A stretch of DNA of 64,000 nucleotides. Origin: Deltaproteobacteria bacterium (GTDB lineage Bacteria > Myxococcota > Myxococcia > SLRQ01). The notes below the pieces were generated by a model that did not search any database, was not told the DNA's origin, and saw only the letters and a list, made by a program, of their open reading frames with translations. The DNA is taken from the NCBI GenBank assembly GCA_029210625.1, contig JARGFU010000002.1, forward strand, positions 62,001 to 126,000, given 5' to 3'. Below, in pieces: positions 20,917 to 29,571 of the stretch; positions within the stretch are counted from its first letter, which is position 1, and every line of letters starts with the position of its first letter. Position numbers and translations under genes: made by a program.

Positions 20917-21177
20917 ATGACCCCCGACGAGATCCGCGAGTCCATCGAGCAGGCCCTCTCCGGCGCGCAGGTAGAGGTCCGTGACCTCACCGGCACCGGC
21001 GACCACTACCACGCGGTGGTGGGCTACGCCGGCTTCGCCGAGAAGGGGCTGATCCAGCAGCACCAGATGGTCTACGGCGCCCTCGGCGGCAAGGTCGGGG
21101 GAGAGATCCACGCCCTGATGCTCAAGACCTGCCTGCCCGAGGAGTTCGAGGCGGCGGTCGCGGCCGAGGCCGAGTAA
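20917..21177 (+). CDS. BolA family protein
   Basis: An 86-residue BolA-like protein. The family core is visible: [38 protein letters not shown], with the HY/H residues used to share a 2Fe-2S cluster with a CGFS glutaredoxin and the invariant H in QQHQMVY. That partner is encoded 16 bp downstream, which strongly supports a BolA-Grx iron-sulfur trafficking pair. It follows the box genes, whose di-iron and FeS enzymes could be clients, but this pair is widespread and may be only a neighbour. Confidence 0.92.
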   Translation: MTPDEIRESIEQALSGAQVEVRDLTGTGDHYHAVVGYAGFAEKGLIQQHQMVYGALGGKVGGEIHALMLKTCLPEEFEAAVAAEAE

Positions 21178-21193
21178 TCCAAGGAGAGAGAAG

Positions 21194-21523
21194 ATGTCCG
21201 ACATCAAGACCCGTATCCAGGAGACCATCGCGAGCGGACCCGTCGTGATCTTCATGAAGGGCTCCCCGATGCTGCCCCAGTGCGGCTTCTCGGCCACCGC
21301 GGTCGAGGTCCTCAAGCGCGCCGGCGCCCCCAACCCGGTGGCCGTCGACGTCCTGCAGGACCCCGAGGTGCGCCAGGGCATCAAGGACTTCAGCGGCTGG
21401 CCCACCATCCCCCAGGTCTACGTGGGGGGTGAGTTCCTCGGCGGCTCGGACATCGTCCGCGAGCTCTACGAGAAGGGCGAGCTGCAGGAGAAGATCGCCG
21501 CGGCCAACTCGCCGGCGGCCTGA
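21194..21523 (+). CDS. grxD: Monothiol CGFS-type glutaredoxin (Grx4 family)
   Basis: A 109-residue monothiol glutaredoxin. The active site is C30-G-F-S33 ([14 protein letters not shown]), preceded by VVIFMKGSP and followed by [19 protein letters not shown], which provides glutathione-binding residues. Proteins of this type hold a 2Fe-2S cluster with glutathione and pass it on, often with BolA, encoded just upstream. The AAGGAGAGAGAAG ribosome site before the ATG is strong. Confidence 0.95.
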   Translation: MSDIKTRIQETIASGPVVIFMKGSPMLPQCGFSATAVEVLKRAGAPNPVAVDVLQDPEVRQGIKDFSGWPTIPQVYVGGEFLGGSDIVRELYEKGELQEKIAAANSPAA

Positions 21524-21568
21524 TCGCCCCGACGACGCTGGCCCCCGAGCTGTGGTAGCGAGGGGGCC

Positions 21569-22321
21569 ATGAGCGAGCACTTCGACTGGCGGGGCCGCAC
21601 GGCCCTGGTGACCGGGGCCTCGGCGGGCATCGGCGCGGCGGTCGTCCGCCGGCTGGTGGCCGAGGGCCTGAACGTGGTGGCCGTCGCCCGGCGCGAGGAG
21701 CGCCTGGTCGCGCTCCGCGAGGAGCTGGGCGAGGCCCTGCTCCCGGTGCGGGCCGATCTGCGGGTCGAGGCCGAGATCCTCGGCGCCTTCGAGCGGGCCC
21801 GGGAGGTCTTCGGCGGCGTCGATCTGCTCGTGAACAACGCGGGGCTGGGGCACCACGCCCCGCTCTCCTCCGGCGAGACCGAGGCCTGGCGCGACATGCT
21901 CGAGCTGAACGTGCTGGCCCTCTGCGTCTGCACCCGCGAGTGCATCGCGGACCTGCGCCGCCGGGGGCTCGACGACGGCTTCATCGTCCATGTCTCCTCC
22001 ATGTCCGGCCACCGGGTCGCCCAGGGCTCCGGGGTCTACTCGGCGACCAAGCACGCCGTCTTCGCCCTGACCGAGGGGCTGCGCCAGGAGCTGCGCGAGG
22101 CCGGCAGCAAGATCCGCGTCGGCGCCGTCAGCCCCGGCTTCGTCGAGACCGAGTTCGCCGCCCTCTACCACCGCTCGGAAGAGGCCGCCCGCAAGACCTA
22201 CGACCGCTACCCCTGCCTCACCCCCGACGACGTCGCCGAGGCCATCTGGTGGCAGGTCACGCGGCCCGCGCACTGGAGCGTCCACGACATCCTGATGCGC
22301 CCCACCGAGCAGGTGTCGTGA
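21569..22321 (+). CDS. Short-chain dehydrogenase/reductase
   Basis: A 250-residue classical SDR. It has the cofactor motif TGASAGIG (15-22), NNAG (89-92), N114, the catalytic Ser in VSSMS (143-145) and Y157-x-x-x-K161. The Arg pair after strand 2 (VARREERL) suggests NADP preference. Close relatives are annotated as serine/3-hydroxy acid or 11-beta-HSD-like dehydrogenases; the substrate is not known. It follows the glutaredoxin gene after 45 bp and precedes two GC hairpins, so it may be the last gene of the box-bolA-grx transcript. Confidence 0.9.
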   Translation: MSEHFDWRGRTALVTGASAGIGAAVVRRLVAEGLNVVAVARREERLVALREELGEALLPVRADLRVEAEILGAFERAREVFGGVDLLVNNAGLGHHAPLSSGETEAWRDMLELNVLALCVCTRECIADLRRRGLDDGFIVHVSSMSGHRVAQGSGVYSATKHAVFALTEGLRQELREAGSKIRVGAVSPGFVETEFAALYHRSEEAARKTYDRYPCLTPDDVAEAIWWQVTRPAHWSVHDILMRPTEQVS

Positions 22322-22323
22322 GA

Positions 22324-22384
22324 TCCGGGGGGCGCTCCGCTCCCCCCGGACCCCCCAACTCAACCTCGGTCCCTCCCGGGACCG
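22324..22384. terminator. Two consecutive GC-rich hairpins after the SDR gene
   Basis: TCCGGGGGG (22324-22332) pairs with CCCCCCGGA (22342-22350). CGGTCCC (22367-22373) pairs with GGGACCG (22378-22384) around TCCC. They lie 3 bp after the SDR stop. Neither is followed by a T-run, so they may stop transcription in a Rho-assisted way or protect the 3' end of the mRNA. Confidence 0.45.
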
Positions 22385-22463
22385 CTGCGCTCCGCCGGCT
22401 GTGCGCCGCCTGCGCGCGCTGCTTCCATGTGCCTATGATATCGGTCAGGTAGGAGGGAATTCC

Positions 22464-22829
22464 ATGAAGACGCTCTCGATGATCGGCCTGTTCGCCGTTG
22501 CGCTGCTCTGTGTCTCCTGTGGCGGCAGCCCGGAGATCACCGTCGGGTCGGGCACGACGCCGACCTACACCTGGGACTCGGGTCCCGTGCGCCAGCTCAC
22601 CGTGATCCGGGGCACCCTGGAGAGCGGCACCACCATCTGGGCCATCGGCGCCAGCGGCGACGAGATCGCCTCGCCGGTGACCCACGGCACGGTGCCCTCC
22701 GGCGCCACCGAGCTGACCCAGGCCTACACTGGCAGCCCGGAGCCGGTGCTCACGGCCGGGGCGGACTACCAGGTCTGGTTGGAGCGCGGCGAGGGCGAGC
22801 GGGTCTTCGTCGACTTCACGGCCGAGTAG
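22464..22829 (+). CDS. Small lipoprotein, unknown function
   Basis: A 121-residue exported protein with the lipobox VSCGG after a hydrophobic leader (MKTLSMIGLFAVALLCVSC). AGGAGGGAATTCC before the ATG at 22464 is a strong ribosome site and fixes the start. The mature part is rich in Thr, Gly and beta-type residues (TYTWDSGPVRQLTVIRGTL), suggesting a small beta-sandwich. I recognise no family. A second small lipoprotein gene follows in the same direction, so both may be envelope-associated. Confidence 0.75.
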   Translation: MKTLSMIGLFAVALLCVSCGGSPEITVGSGTTPTYTWDSGPVRQLTVIRGTLESGTTIWAIGASGDEIASPVTHGTVPSGATELTQAYTGSPEPVLTAGADYQVWLERGEGERVFVDFTAE

Positions 22830-22890
22830 CCGGGCGCGTGCTAGGGTCGGGGGGACCGCTTGCTCCCAACCCGTACCCAGGATCAGCACC

Positions 22891-23484
22891 ATGACTCGCA
22901 CCGTGCGCTGTCTCGCGCTCGCCCTCGCTCTGCCTCTCCTCTTCGCCTGCGGTGAGGGTGGCGGCGGGGGAGGGGGCGGCAACGACGCCTCCTTCACCCT
23001 CGAGGGGACCTTCGCCACCTCGCCCCGCCCCTCGGACAACAAGGGGATGATCCACTTCGGGCTCTTCGCCCGGGGCGACCTGACGGCCAGCTATCCCAGC
23101 GTCGTCAACGACGGCTACCTCGACGCCTACAGCCGGGCCGGCTCCCACGAGGTGATGGTGGCGGGCACCGCCGGCGACCGCTCCGATCCCGGCGTCTTCA
23201 ACATCTTCTTTCCCGCCGAGCTGGTGACCTCCGAGCCCTTCATCCCCCTGCTCTGGGCGGACAGCAACGAGCTCGGAACCCTCGAGGTCTACGAGGGCCA
23301 CGGGCAGGGCGACTGGAACAGCCTGGTGGCCATCGACGGCCGCGCCATCGTCGAGCTGCGCATCGACGGCGACCGGCTCTTCTACAGCACCATCGACGAC
23401 GCCCAGGGCCTGATCGAGCTCGAGCTCGACGCCGACGACGCCCGCCGCCTCACCGCCGTCCACGACTGGCGCGACGCCTGGTAG
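22891..23484 (+). CDS. Lipoprotein with poly-Gly linker, unknown function
   Basis: A 197-residue lipoprotein: the leader ends in LLFACG and the lipidated Cys is followed by [10 protein letters not shown], a flexible Gly tether. The globular part (about 35-197) is acidic and beta-rich, ending in ELELDADDARRLTAVHDWRDAW. No catalytic motif is visible. Such Gly-tethered lipoproteins are common in myxobacterial envelopes. It lies 61 bp downstream of the other small lipoprotein. Confidence 0.75.
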   Translation: MTRTVRCLALALALPLLFACGEGGGGGGGGNDASFTLEGTFATSPRPSDNKGMIHFGLFARGDLTASYPSVVNDGYLDAYSRAGSHEVMVAGTAGDRSDPGVFNIFFPAELVTSEPFIPLLWADSNELGTLEVYEGHGQGDWNSLVAIDGRAIVELRIDGDRLFYSTIDDAQGLIELELDADDARRLTAVHDWRDAW

Positions 23485-23512
23485 TCCGCGGCCCGCCGTT
23501 ACCTGCCCGTGA

Positions 23513-23579
23513 CAGCCTGCAGGCTGGCCGCTCGCTAGCCTCGACTCGAGAAGCCTTCACCCTCTCTCGATCGAGGTGC
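23513..23579. promoter_or_regulatory. Palindrome cluster upstream of the ARPP-1 gene
   Basis: This intergenic segment holds a perfect 14-bp palindrome CAGCCTGCAGGCTG (23513-23526), then CTCGACTCGAG, then CTCGATCGAG close to the start codon at 23585. The first could end the lipoprotein transcript; the latter two could be a regulator site. No typical promoter boxes are evident. Confidence 0.35.
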
Positions 23580-23584
23580 TCGCG

Positions 23585-24808
23585 ATGCTACGACCTGCCG
23601 CCTTCCTCTCCCTGGCCGCCGCCGCCGGCCTGATGGCCTTCATGTCCCGGGGACCCGTCCCCGTGGAGCCCCTCGCTCCCTCGCCGTCGGGCGCGGCCCG
23701 CGAGGCGCCCCTCCCGGAGCCGGCGCTGGCCGGCCTCGCCGGCCCCTTCGTCCACGAGAACCTCGCGCTCTACCTGGTGCGCGCCGGACCCGATCACCCT
23801 GCGGACCCCGTCGACTACCTCACCCTGAGCGAGGGCCTCGAGGCCGGGCAGGTCGCGGTGGAGGAGACCGGGGACGTCAACGAGCTGAAGGTGAAGAACC
23901 GCGCCGGGCGTCCCCTCTTCATCCAGGCCGGGGAGGTCATCCGCGGCGGCCGCCAGGACCGCACCGTCGGGGTGGACCTCATCGTGCCGCCGAGCCCCGA
24001 GGGGATCGCCCTGCCCAGCTTCTGCGTCGAGCAGGGGCGCTGGTCGCAGCGAGGCGGGGAGCGCTCCGACTCCTTCGCCACCAGCACCAAGATGGTCGCC
24101 TCCAAGGGCCTGCGGGGCGCGGTGAACCATTCCAAGACCCAGGGCGCGGTCTGGCAGAACGTGGAGGCCACCAAGCAGAAGCTCTCCGAGAACCTGGCCG
24201 TGCAGGTCGACGACGCCCGCTCGGCGAGCAGCTACGAGCTCGCCCTCGATCACGAGGCCATCAAGGAGGTGCAGGGCGCCTACCGGGAGGAGCTCTCCGG
24301 CCTCCCCGCGAAGGTCGAGGACGCCGTCGGCCTGGTCTGGGCGGTGAACGGTGAGCTGGTGGGGGCCGAGGTCTACGGCAGCCGCAAGCTCTTCCTGAAG
24401 CTCTGGCCCAAGCTCCTCGACGTGGCCGTCATCGAGGCGGTGGCCGAGCGGGACGCGAAGGCGAAGGCGCCGGCGCCTACCCCGGCGCAGGTGGCGCGCT
24501 TCCTGGTGGTGCCCGGCGGTGAGGCCGAGCAGCAGACGCCGACCTCCCGCACGCGGGTCGACTACCGGCGCACGCCGGAGCACGGCTACTACGAGACCAC
24601 CGACACCGAGGTGAAGGCCTGGGTGCACCGCAGCCACACCGATCTGGACGCGGTCGCCACGCGGGCACCGCAGCCGGCGAGGCAGCTGCAGAACCTGCTG
24701 GGCGGCTCCTCCTCCGGCGCGCTGAGTAACGTCTTCGACCCGGGGCAGGGCCTGCAGGTGAACAACGCCCTCGGACTCGGCGGGCTGGGCAGGGGGAACG
24801 CGCCCTAG
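23585..24808 (+). CDS. ARPP-1 (DUF6569) domain protein, exported
   Basis: A 407-residue protein with an N-terminal hydrophobic segment (AAFLSLAAAAGLMAFM), so probably exported or membrane-anchored. The ARPP-1/DUF6569 core is recognised by the text LKVKNRAGRPLFIQAGEVIRGGRQDRT, followed by IPSFCVEQGRW-like residues (here LPSFCVEQGRWSQRGG) and VGLVWAVNGELVGAEVYGSRKLF. The molecular function of the family is unknown; it was named from association with ARG and rhodanese-phosphatase genes. The C-terminal about 100 residues are polar and Gly-rich. The same CTAG tetranucleotide is its stop and the stop of the convergent pyrophosphatase gene. Confidence 0.78.
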   Translation: MLRPAAFLSLAAAAGLMAFMSRGPVPVEPLAPSPSGAAREAPLPEPALAGLAGPFVHENLALYLVRAGPDHPADPVDYLTLSEGLEAGQVAVEETGDVNELKVKNRAGRPLFIQAGEVIRGGRQDRTVGVDLIVPPSPEGIALPSFCVEQGRWSQRGGERSDSFATSTKMVASKGLRGAVNHSKTQGAVWQNVEATKQKLSENLAVQVDDARSASSYELALDHEAIKEVQGAYREELSGLPAKVEDAVGLVWAVNGELVGAEVYGSRKLFLKLWPKLLDVAVIEAVAERDAKAKAPAPTPAQVARFLVVPGGEAEQQTPTSRTRVDYRRTPEHGYYETTDTEVKAWVHRSHTDLDAVATRAPQPARQLQNLLGGSSSGALSNVFDPGQGLQVNNALGLGGLGRGNAP

Positions 24809-25344
24809 GCGCCGGCGGGGTACTTCCCGGCGTAGAGGTCGAGGCAGCGGCGGACCTCGTCGACGGCCTCGACCGGGCCGCGGAAGTCGTCGACGACGAC
24901 CTCCTTGTTCTCCAGGATCTTGTAGTCCTGGAAGAAGCGCTTGATCTCCTTGAGGGTGTGCCCCGGGAGCTGATCGCAGTGGCCGTAGTGGTTCACCGCC
25001 GGATCGTCCACGGCCACGGCGATGATCTTGGTGTCGAGGCCCTGGTCGTCGCGCATCTCCATCATGCCGATGGCCTTGGCGTCGATGATCGAGAGGGGCT
25101 GGATGGGCTCCTGCATCAGCACCAGCACGTCCAGGGGGTCGCCGTCCTCGCACCAGGAGCGGGGGATGAAGCCGTAGTTCGCCGGGTAGAAGACGGCGCT
25201 GTAGAGGACCCGATCGACCCGGAGGAAGCCGGTCTCCTTGTCGAGCTCGTACTTCACCCGGGAGCCCCGGGGGACCTCGACGACCACGGGAAAGCGCTCG
25301 GGGACGCGGGACTTCTCGACCACGATGTCGTGCCAGGCGTGCAT
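24805..25344 (-). CDS. ppa: Inorganic pyrophosphatase (family I)
   Basis: A 179-residue soluble pyrophosphatase that hydrolyses diphosphate to two phosphates and pulls biosynthetic reactions forward. The signature D67-G-D-P-L-D72 (EDGDPLDVLV) binds the metals, and upstream residues KYELDKETG and YPANYGFIPRS match the substrate pocket. Length is normal for bacterial family I enzymes. The start at 25344 (MHAWHDIVVE) is chosen because the much longer open frame upstream is the mirror of the opposite-strand lipoprotein gene. Confidence 0.95.
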   Translation of the reverse strand: MHAWHDIVVEKSRVPERFPVVVEVPRGSRVKYELDKETGFLRVDRVLYSAVFYPANYGFIPRSWCEDGDPLDVLVLMQEPIQPLSIIDAKAIGMMEMRDDQGLDTKIIAVAVDDPAVNHYGHCDQLPGHTLKEIKRFFQDYKILENKEVVVDDFRGPVEAVDEVRRCLDLYAGKYPAGA

Positions 25345-25428
25345 CGGCTCCTCCTCTTCGGCGGGGGCGAGAGCAGAGAATACGCCAGCCATTGTCAGGC
25401 CGGGAGGGGAGTGAGTAGTTCCTGGGTC

Positions 25429-27909
25429 ATGGTTCAGCGCGCGCCGGGGCTCCTGACTCTCCTCCCTCTCCTCCTGCTCTCCGCCTGCGGGGAGCCCAGC
25501 CTCCTGGAGTGCTTGCCGCCCTCGATGGAGGCCGTGGTGGGCAGCTCCGTCGAGGTGCGGGTCGACTGCTTCCTCGAGCCGCCCGACGAGAAGGTTCGCC
25601 TGCGTCTGGAGACCCTGGAGGTGAGCTCGCCCTTCGAGGCTCGCATCGACGGCGGGGGGCAGGTCCGGGTGATCTTCACGCCCGAGGCCGCGGGGCCCGC
25701 GAGCGGCGTCCTCACCGTCCGCCACCGCCTCGACGGAGAGGCTCAGCCTCCCCTGGAGGTCGCGCTCTCCGCGGTGGGCCTTTCGCCCCTCGACTGGGAG
25801 GCCGGGCCCGAGCCGCTCCCGTGTCCGGTGGACACCGCCGCGCCCCTCCTGGAGCAGGCCCTCGCCCTGGCCGGCCTCGACCTCTCCACCTTCGGCTTCG
25901 ACGAGCTCGATCTCGCCTCCTCCGGCTACTGGTCCGGGGGCTGGCTGGACGATCCCTTCCTCCTCTCCTGGTTCCTCGCCCTGCGGGAGGCGCCGGCCCG
26001 GGCGGGCTGCTTCGCCGGCGAGCTGGTCCGGCCCCTGGATCACCACCTCGCCGGGCGCCACCCGGTCTCGGCGGCGATCCGGCAGGCCGCGGGGCTCCTC
26101 GATCGGCCGGTGCCCGCCGGGCTGCCGGTGGACGGCCGGGTGGCCGGCGGCGATCCGATCGAGGCCCTGGAGGCGATCTGCGCCCTGGCCGGGGAGCCGT
26201 GCTGGTTCCCGGGGGAGGGCGAGCTGCCCCCCGACCTCGGCGAGGCCCTGGCGCCCATCCTCTGGGCGATGGCCGACGGCATCGCCGCCCGCCTCTCCCT
26301 CGACGAGACCAGCGCCCGGGGCCCGCAGTGGTGGTTCGAGAACGGCGGGCACATCAACCTCATCGGCTTCGTCGGCGAGAGCCCGGATTCCACCGACGCC
26401 GACGATCGCGCCTACCTCCTGGGCGAGACGGGGAGGGCCGAGCTCTACCTGGCCGCGGCGCGGATCGCGCACGCCGTCGAGAGCGCCGACTGGACCCCCT
26501 TCCGCGACCGCCCGGGGGTGGCCTACCAGCTGCGCACCCCCTTCGGCTGGGTGCGGATCAGCGGCGGCGAGGCGGACGTGCACCCGCCGCAGGACGAGCC
26601 GACCCTCCTCCAGCTCGATCTCGGCGGTGACGACGAGTACCTGGGAGAGGTGGGCGCCAACCGCTCGGGCGATAACCCGGTGGCCCTCGCCATCGATCTG
26701 GGCGGCGCCGACACCTACCACTACGAGGTGCGGGCGACCCCCCACGACCAGCCGCGGCTGCCGCCGGCGGACGAGCACGGCCGCTACCGCGCCGACGATC
26801 CCAACATCGGCCCGGTGAGCCGCTCGGAGCTCTCCCGCCAGGGTGCCGGCCGCAACGGCATCGGGATGCTCTTCGACCTCGGCCCCGAGGGCGACACCTA
26901 TGCCTCCCTGCGTGCCTCCCAGGGCTACGCCCACCAGGGGGTGGGCGTCCTCTACGACGCCGGGGGCAGCGACACCTACGTGGGCGAGGTCGGCGTCCAG
27001 GGCTCGGCGCAGTTCGGCATCGGCCTCTCCATCGACGCCGGCGAGGGCGACGATCTGCGCCACGCGTTCGCCTTCGCCCAGGGCTACGGCTACTCGGCGG
27101 GCGCCGGCCTCCTCGTCGACGGCGGCGGCAACGACGACTACCGCTGCGACCACGGCGACCCCAACCAGGGCGGGCTGCCCCTCTACTACTCCGCGCAGCT
27201 CGGCTCGAACGGCAACTCCTCCTTCTGCCAGGGCGCGGGCTTCGGCCGCCGCGGCGACGCGAACCGCACCTTCTGGTCCGGGGGCCTGGGGGTCCTGCGC
27301 GACCTCGGCGGCGACGACACCTACGAGGCCTCGGTCTTCGCGCAGGGCACGGGCTACTGGCAGGGCACCGGGCTGCTGGCCGACGCCGACGGCGCCGACG
27401 TCTACGACGCCTACTGGTACGTGCAGGGCGCCGCCGCCCACTACGCCATCGGCATCCTCACCGACGGCGGCACGGGCGACGACCTCTTCGACGCGACCCG
27501 CCGCACCCGGAACATGAGCCTCGGCTCGGGCCACGACTACAGCGTGGGCGTGCTCCTCTCCGAGGGCGGGGCCGACGAGTACAACATCGGCACCCTGGCG
27601 GTGGGCTCCAGCAACTGCAACGGCGTGGGCCTCTTCGTCGACAACGCCGGTGACGACCGCTACCTGGCCTTCTCCGACTACTCGAGTGGCATGGGCAACG
27701 TCAGCTCCGAGTGCCTCGCCGACCGCCCCGACGCCGTGAGCATCGGGGTGATGATCGACGCCGGCGGCAGCGACACCTACGACTACCCGGCGAGCACCTT
27801 CCCCACGCCCTCCGAGGGCGGCACCTGGGGTCACGCCCGCAACGACCTGCCCTCCGAGTACGGGGCCGGCCTCGACGCCGAGGGCGAGAGCAGCCTGCAC
27901 GCCGAGTAG
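25429..27909 (+). CDS. Large lipoprotein with DxGGxDxY repeats
   Basis: An 826-residue lipoprotein: leader ending L17-S-A-C20. After a beta-rich N-terminal domain (about 25-115) and a helical domain (about 120-370), residues about 385-815 consist of some twelve repeats. Each has an aliphatic-x-D-x-GG-x-D-x-Y/L core (LDLGGDDEYLGEV, YDAGGSDTYVGEV, RDLGGDDTYEASV) followed by a QGxGxxxGxG turn. Regular Asp/Gly spacing suggests a beta-solenoid that may bind calcium as in RTX proteins, but the RTX nonapeptide itself is absent. The ATG at 25429 is fixed by the signal peptide. I know no characterised member. Confidence 0.85.
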   Translation: MVQRAPGLLTLLPLLLLSACGEPSLLECLPPSMEAVVGSSVEVRVDCFLEPPDEKVRLRLETLEVSSPFEARIDGGGQVRVIFTPEAAGPASGVLTVRHRLDGEAQPPLEVALSAVGLSPLDWEAGPEPLPCPVDTAAPLLEQALALAGLDLSTFGFDELDLASSGYWSGGWLDDPFLLSWFLALREAPARAGCFAGELVRPLDHHLAGRHPVSAAIRQAAGLLDRPVPAGLPVDGRVAGGDPIEALEAICALAGEPCWFPGEGELPPDLGEALAPILWAMADGIAARLSLDETSARGPQWWFENGGHINLIGFVGESPDSTDADDRAYLLGETGRAELYLAAARIAHAVESADWTPFRDRPGVAYQLRTPFGWVRISGGEADVHPPQDEPTLLQLDLGGDDEYLGEVGANRSGDNPVALAIDLGGADTYHYEVRATPHDQPRLPPADEHGRYRADDPNIGPVSRSELSRQGAGRNGIGMLFDLGPEGDTYASLRASQGYAHQGVGVLYDAGGSDTYVGEVGVQGSAQFGIGLSIDAGEGDDLRHAFAFAQGYGYSAGAGLLVDGGGNDDYRCDHGDPNQGGLPLYYSAQLGSNGNSSFCQGAGFGRRGDANRTFWSGGLGVLRDLGGDDTYEASVFAQGTGYWQGTGLLADADGADVYDAYWYVQGAAAHYAIGILTDGGTGDDLFDATRRTRNMSLGSGHDYSVGVLLSEGGADEYNIGTLAVGSSNCNGVGLFVDNAGDDRYLAFSDYSSGMGNVSSECLADRPDAVSIGVMIDAGGSDTYDYPASTFPTPSEGGTWGHARNDLPSEYGAGLDAEGESSLHAE

Positions 27910-27916
27910 GGCGGCT

Positions 27917-28753
27917 TCAGCGCAAGCGCGGCAGGCAGCACCTCTTGTACTTCTGGCCCGAGCCGCAGGGGCAGAGGTCGTTGCGCCCGACCTTGCGGCC
28001 GCTGGGGACGCCGTCGAGATCGTCGCTGGCGGGGTCGAAGCCGTAGAAGGCCTGCATGACGCCGTAGAGCTCCGGGGTGCGCTTCTGCATCTGCCGGGGC
28101 TTCTCGAAGAAGGCCTCGGTGGCCACGGCGAAGAACTCGGCGGCGTTGGTGGCGCCGTAGGGGCGCAGCACCTTGCGCACCTGCGGGTTCTCGGCCCGCA
28201 GCCTCTCGAAGTGCTCGTGCATCACCGGCAGGAAGGCGACGTAGTCCTCGCGGGCTCGCAGCTCCGGGATGCCGTCGAAGCTGCCGTCGAGCAGATCGAT
28301 GGCGTGGGCGAACTCGTGGGTGGCCGTGTCGTGGCCGTCCTTCAGGTTCTTCAGGCCGGAGAGGACCGACGGCCAGGAGAGCACGATGGTCCCGAAGGTG
28401 TGCACCTCGCCCAGGATCCCACCCTCTCGCCCGGGGTGACGGTACGCATGGGGGTAGACGACGATCTCCTTCACCCGGTCGAGGTGCTCGAGGCCGAGGT
28501 GCAGGGTGAGCCGCACGGCGGCGGCCGAGATCACGACCCGGTGCCGGTCGCCGAGCTCCAGCCCGCTCGCGCCGTAGAAGCGCTCGTGCTTCTCGAGGAC
28601 GAAGACCTGGAGGTCCGAGAGGAAGCGCTCCCGCAGCTCGCCCTCGAGCAACGAGAAGAAGGGGACGTCGGCCTGCAGGTAGACCAGCCACTCCGCGGGG
28701 AGGGGCCGTCCCCGCAGGCGAGCGCGTCTCCAGCGGCGGTAGAGGCCGAACAT
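27917..28753 (-). CDS. MtfA/M90-like zinc peptidase with SEC-C tail
   Basis: A 278-residue protein. The zinc motif HEFAH is at residues 146-150, within the MtfA-family context KDGHDTATHEFAHAIDLLDGSFDG; the N-terminus (ADVPFFSLLEGELRERFL) and YPHAYRHPGREGGILGE also match. MtfA is an aminopeptidase that also interacts with the Mlc regulator in Escherichia coli. Unusually, the C-terminus carries a SEC-C zinc-binding motif (NDLCPCGSGQKYKRCC, about 258-273). Its ATG overlaps the stop of the upstream CruF-like gene (TGATG). Confidence 0.9.
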   Translation of the reverse strand: MFGLYRRWRRARLRGRPLPAEWLVYLQADVPFFSLLEGELRERFLSDLQVFVLEKHERFYGASGLELGDRHRVVISAAAVRLTLHLGLEHLDRVKEIVVYPHAYRHPGREGGILGEVHTFGTIVLSWPSVLSGLKNLKDGHDTATHEFAHAIDLLDGSFDGIPELRAREDYVAFLPVMHEHFERLRAENPQVRKVLRPYGATNAAEFFAVATEAFFEKPRQMQKRTPELYGVMQAFYGFDPASDDLDGVPSGRKVGRNDLCPCGSGQKYKRCCLPRLR

Positions 28754-29571
28754 CAGCCGATCGGCAGGGAGAGCGGCGCGCGCCGGCCGCGCAGGCACAT
28801 CGCCAGCCAGGGCAGGGAGAGCGCCAGCAGCCAGACGACCAGCGGGGTCGACGGCGGGTAGAGGGCGAGCAGACCCACGAAGAAGATCGCGCCCGGCAGG
28901 CGCAAGGTGACCAGCCGGATCGGCACCGGCCCGCCGAGGCGCAGCGCGGCGAGCAGGCCGGCCCCACCGATCACCAGCGCCGCGGCCGCCGCCACGGCGT
29001 CGCCGACGGGCACCGAGAGCCAGCGCAGCCCACCCCACCAGAGGGCGAGCAGCGCCAGGTGCAGGGCCGGCAGGACCGCGAGGAGCGCCAGCCAGCCGTG
29101 GCGACGTCGGCCCACCTGCTCGAGGGCGGCGGCGACCAGGCCGCCGTAGAGTCCCCAGCCCAGGATGCCGATGACCGGCACCCCGAAGACGCCGGGGACC
29201 GTCCAGGACCAGAGGCCGGCGTGGACGGCGGAGGCCTCGACGAAGGCCGCGTCGGTGATCACCACCGCGAGGGTGAGCCCGGCGACGGGCAGGGACCGCT
29301 CGCCCAGCCAGACGCGCACCACGTCGCGGGCGGAGATGACCACCACCGGCCAGATCAGCAGGACCGTCAGCGGCACGCTGCCGACCATCACCCACCAGCG
29401 CGCGGGGTCGTAGGCGTAGAAGCCGTACCAGGAGATGCAGCTCTGCTCGCCGGCCCAGGCCAGGAAGGAGACGGTCGCGGCCTCGCCCAGAAGGCGCGCC
29501 CGGGCGTCGCTCCAGAGCAGGCGCACGGCGAACCAGCCCGCCACGATGAGCAAGCAGACGAGGGCGAGCAT
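28753..29571 (-). CDS. CruF/DUF422-like carotenoid-biosynthesis membrane protein
   Basis: A 272-residue integral membrane protein with about eight helices. The text SWYGFYAYDPARWWVMVGSVPLTVLLIWPVVVISA resembles the DUF422 carotenoid-biosynthesis family that includes bisanhydrobacterioruberin hydratase CruF, and DAAFVEASAVHAGLWSW adds family-like polar residues. In haloarchaea and actinobacteria such proteins act after a UbiA-type prenyltransferase, and here a UbiA gene directly precedes it with a TGATG overlap. The activity is inferred; no other carotenoid gene is in this window. Confidence 0.62.
   Translation of the reverse strand: MLALVCLLIVAGWFAVRLLWSDARARLLGEAATVSFLAWAGEQSCISWYGFYAYDPARWWVMVGSVPLTVLLIWPVVVISARDVVRVWLGERSLPVAGLTLAVVITDAAFVEASAVHAGLWSWTVPGVFGVPVIGILGWGLYGGLVAAALEQVGRRRHGWLALLAVLPALHLALLALWWGGLRWLSVPVGDAVAAAAALVIGGAGLLAALRLGGPVPIRLVTLRLPGAIFFVGLLALYPPSTPLVVWLLALSLPWLAMCLRGRRAPLSLPIG

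Noticed and set aside
24958-25428. N-terminal extension of the DxGGxDxY lipoprotein
   Set aside because: This part lies opposite ppa and precedes a clear lipoprotein signal peptide starting at 25429.
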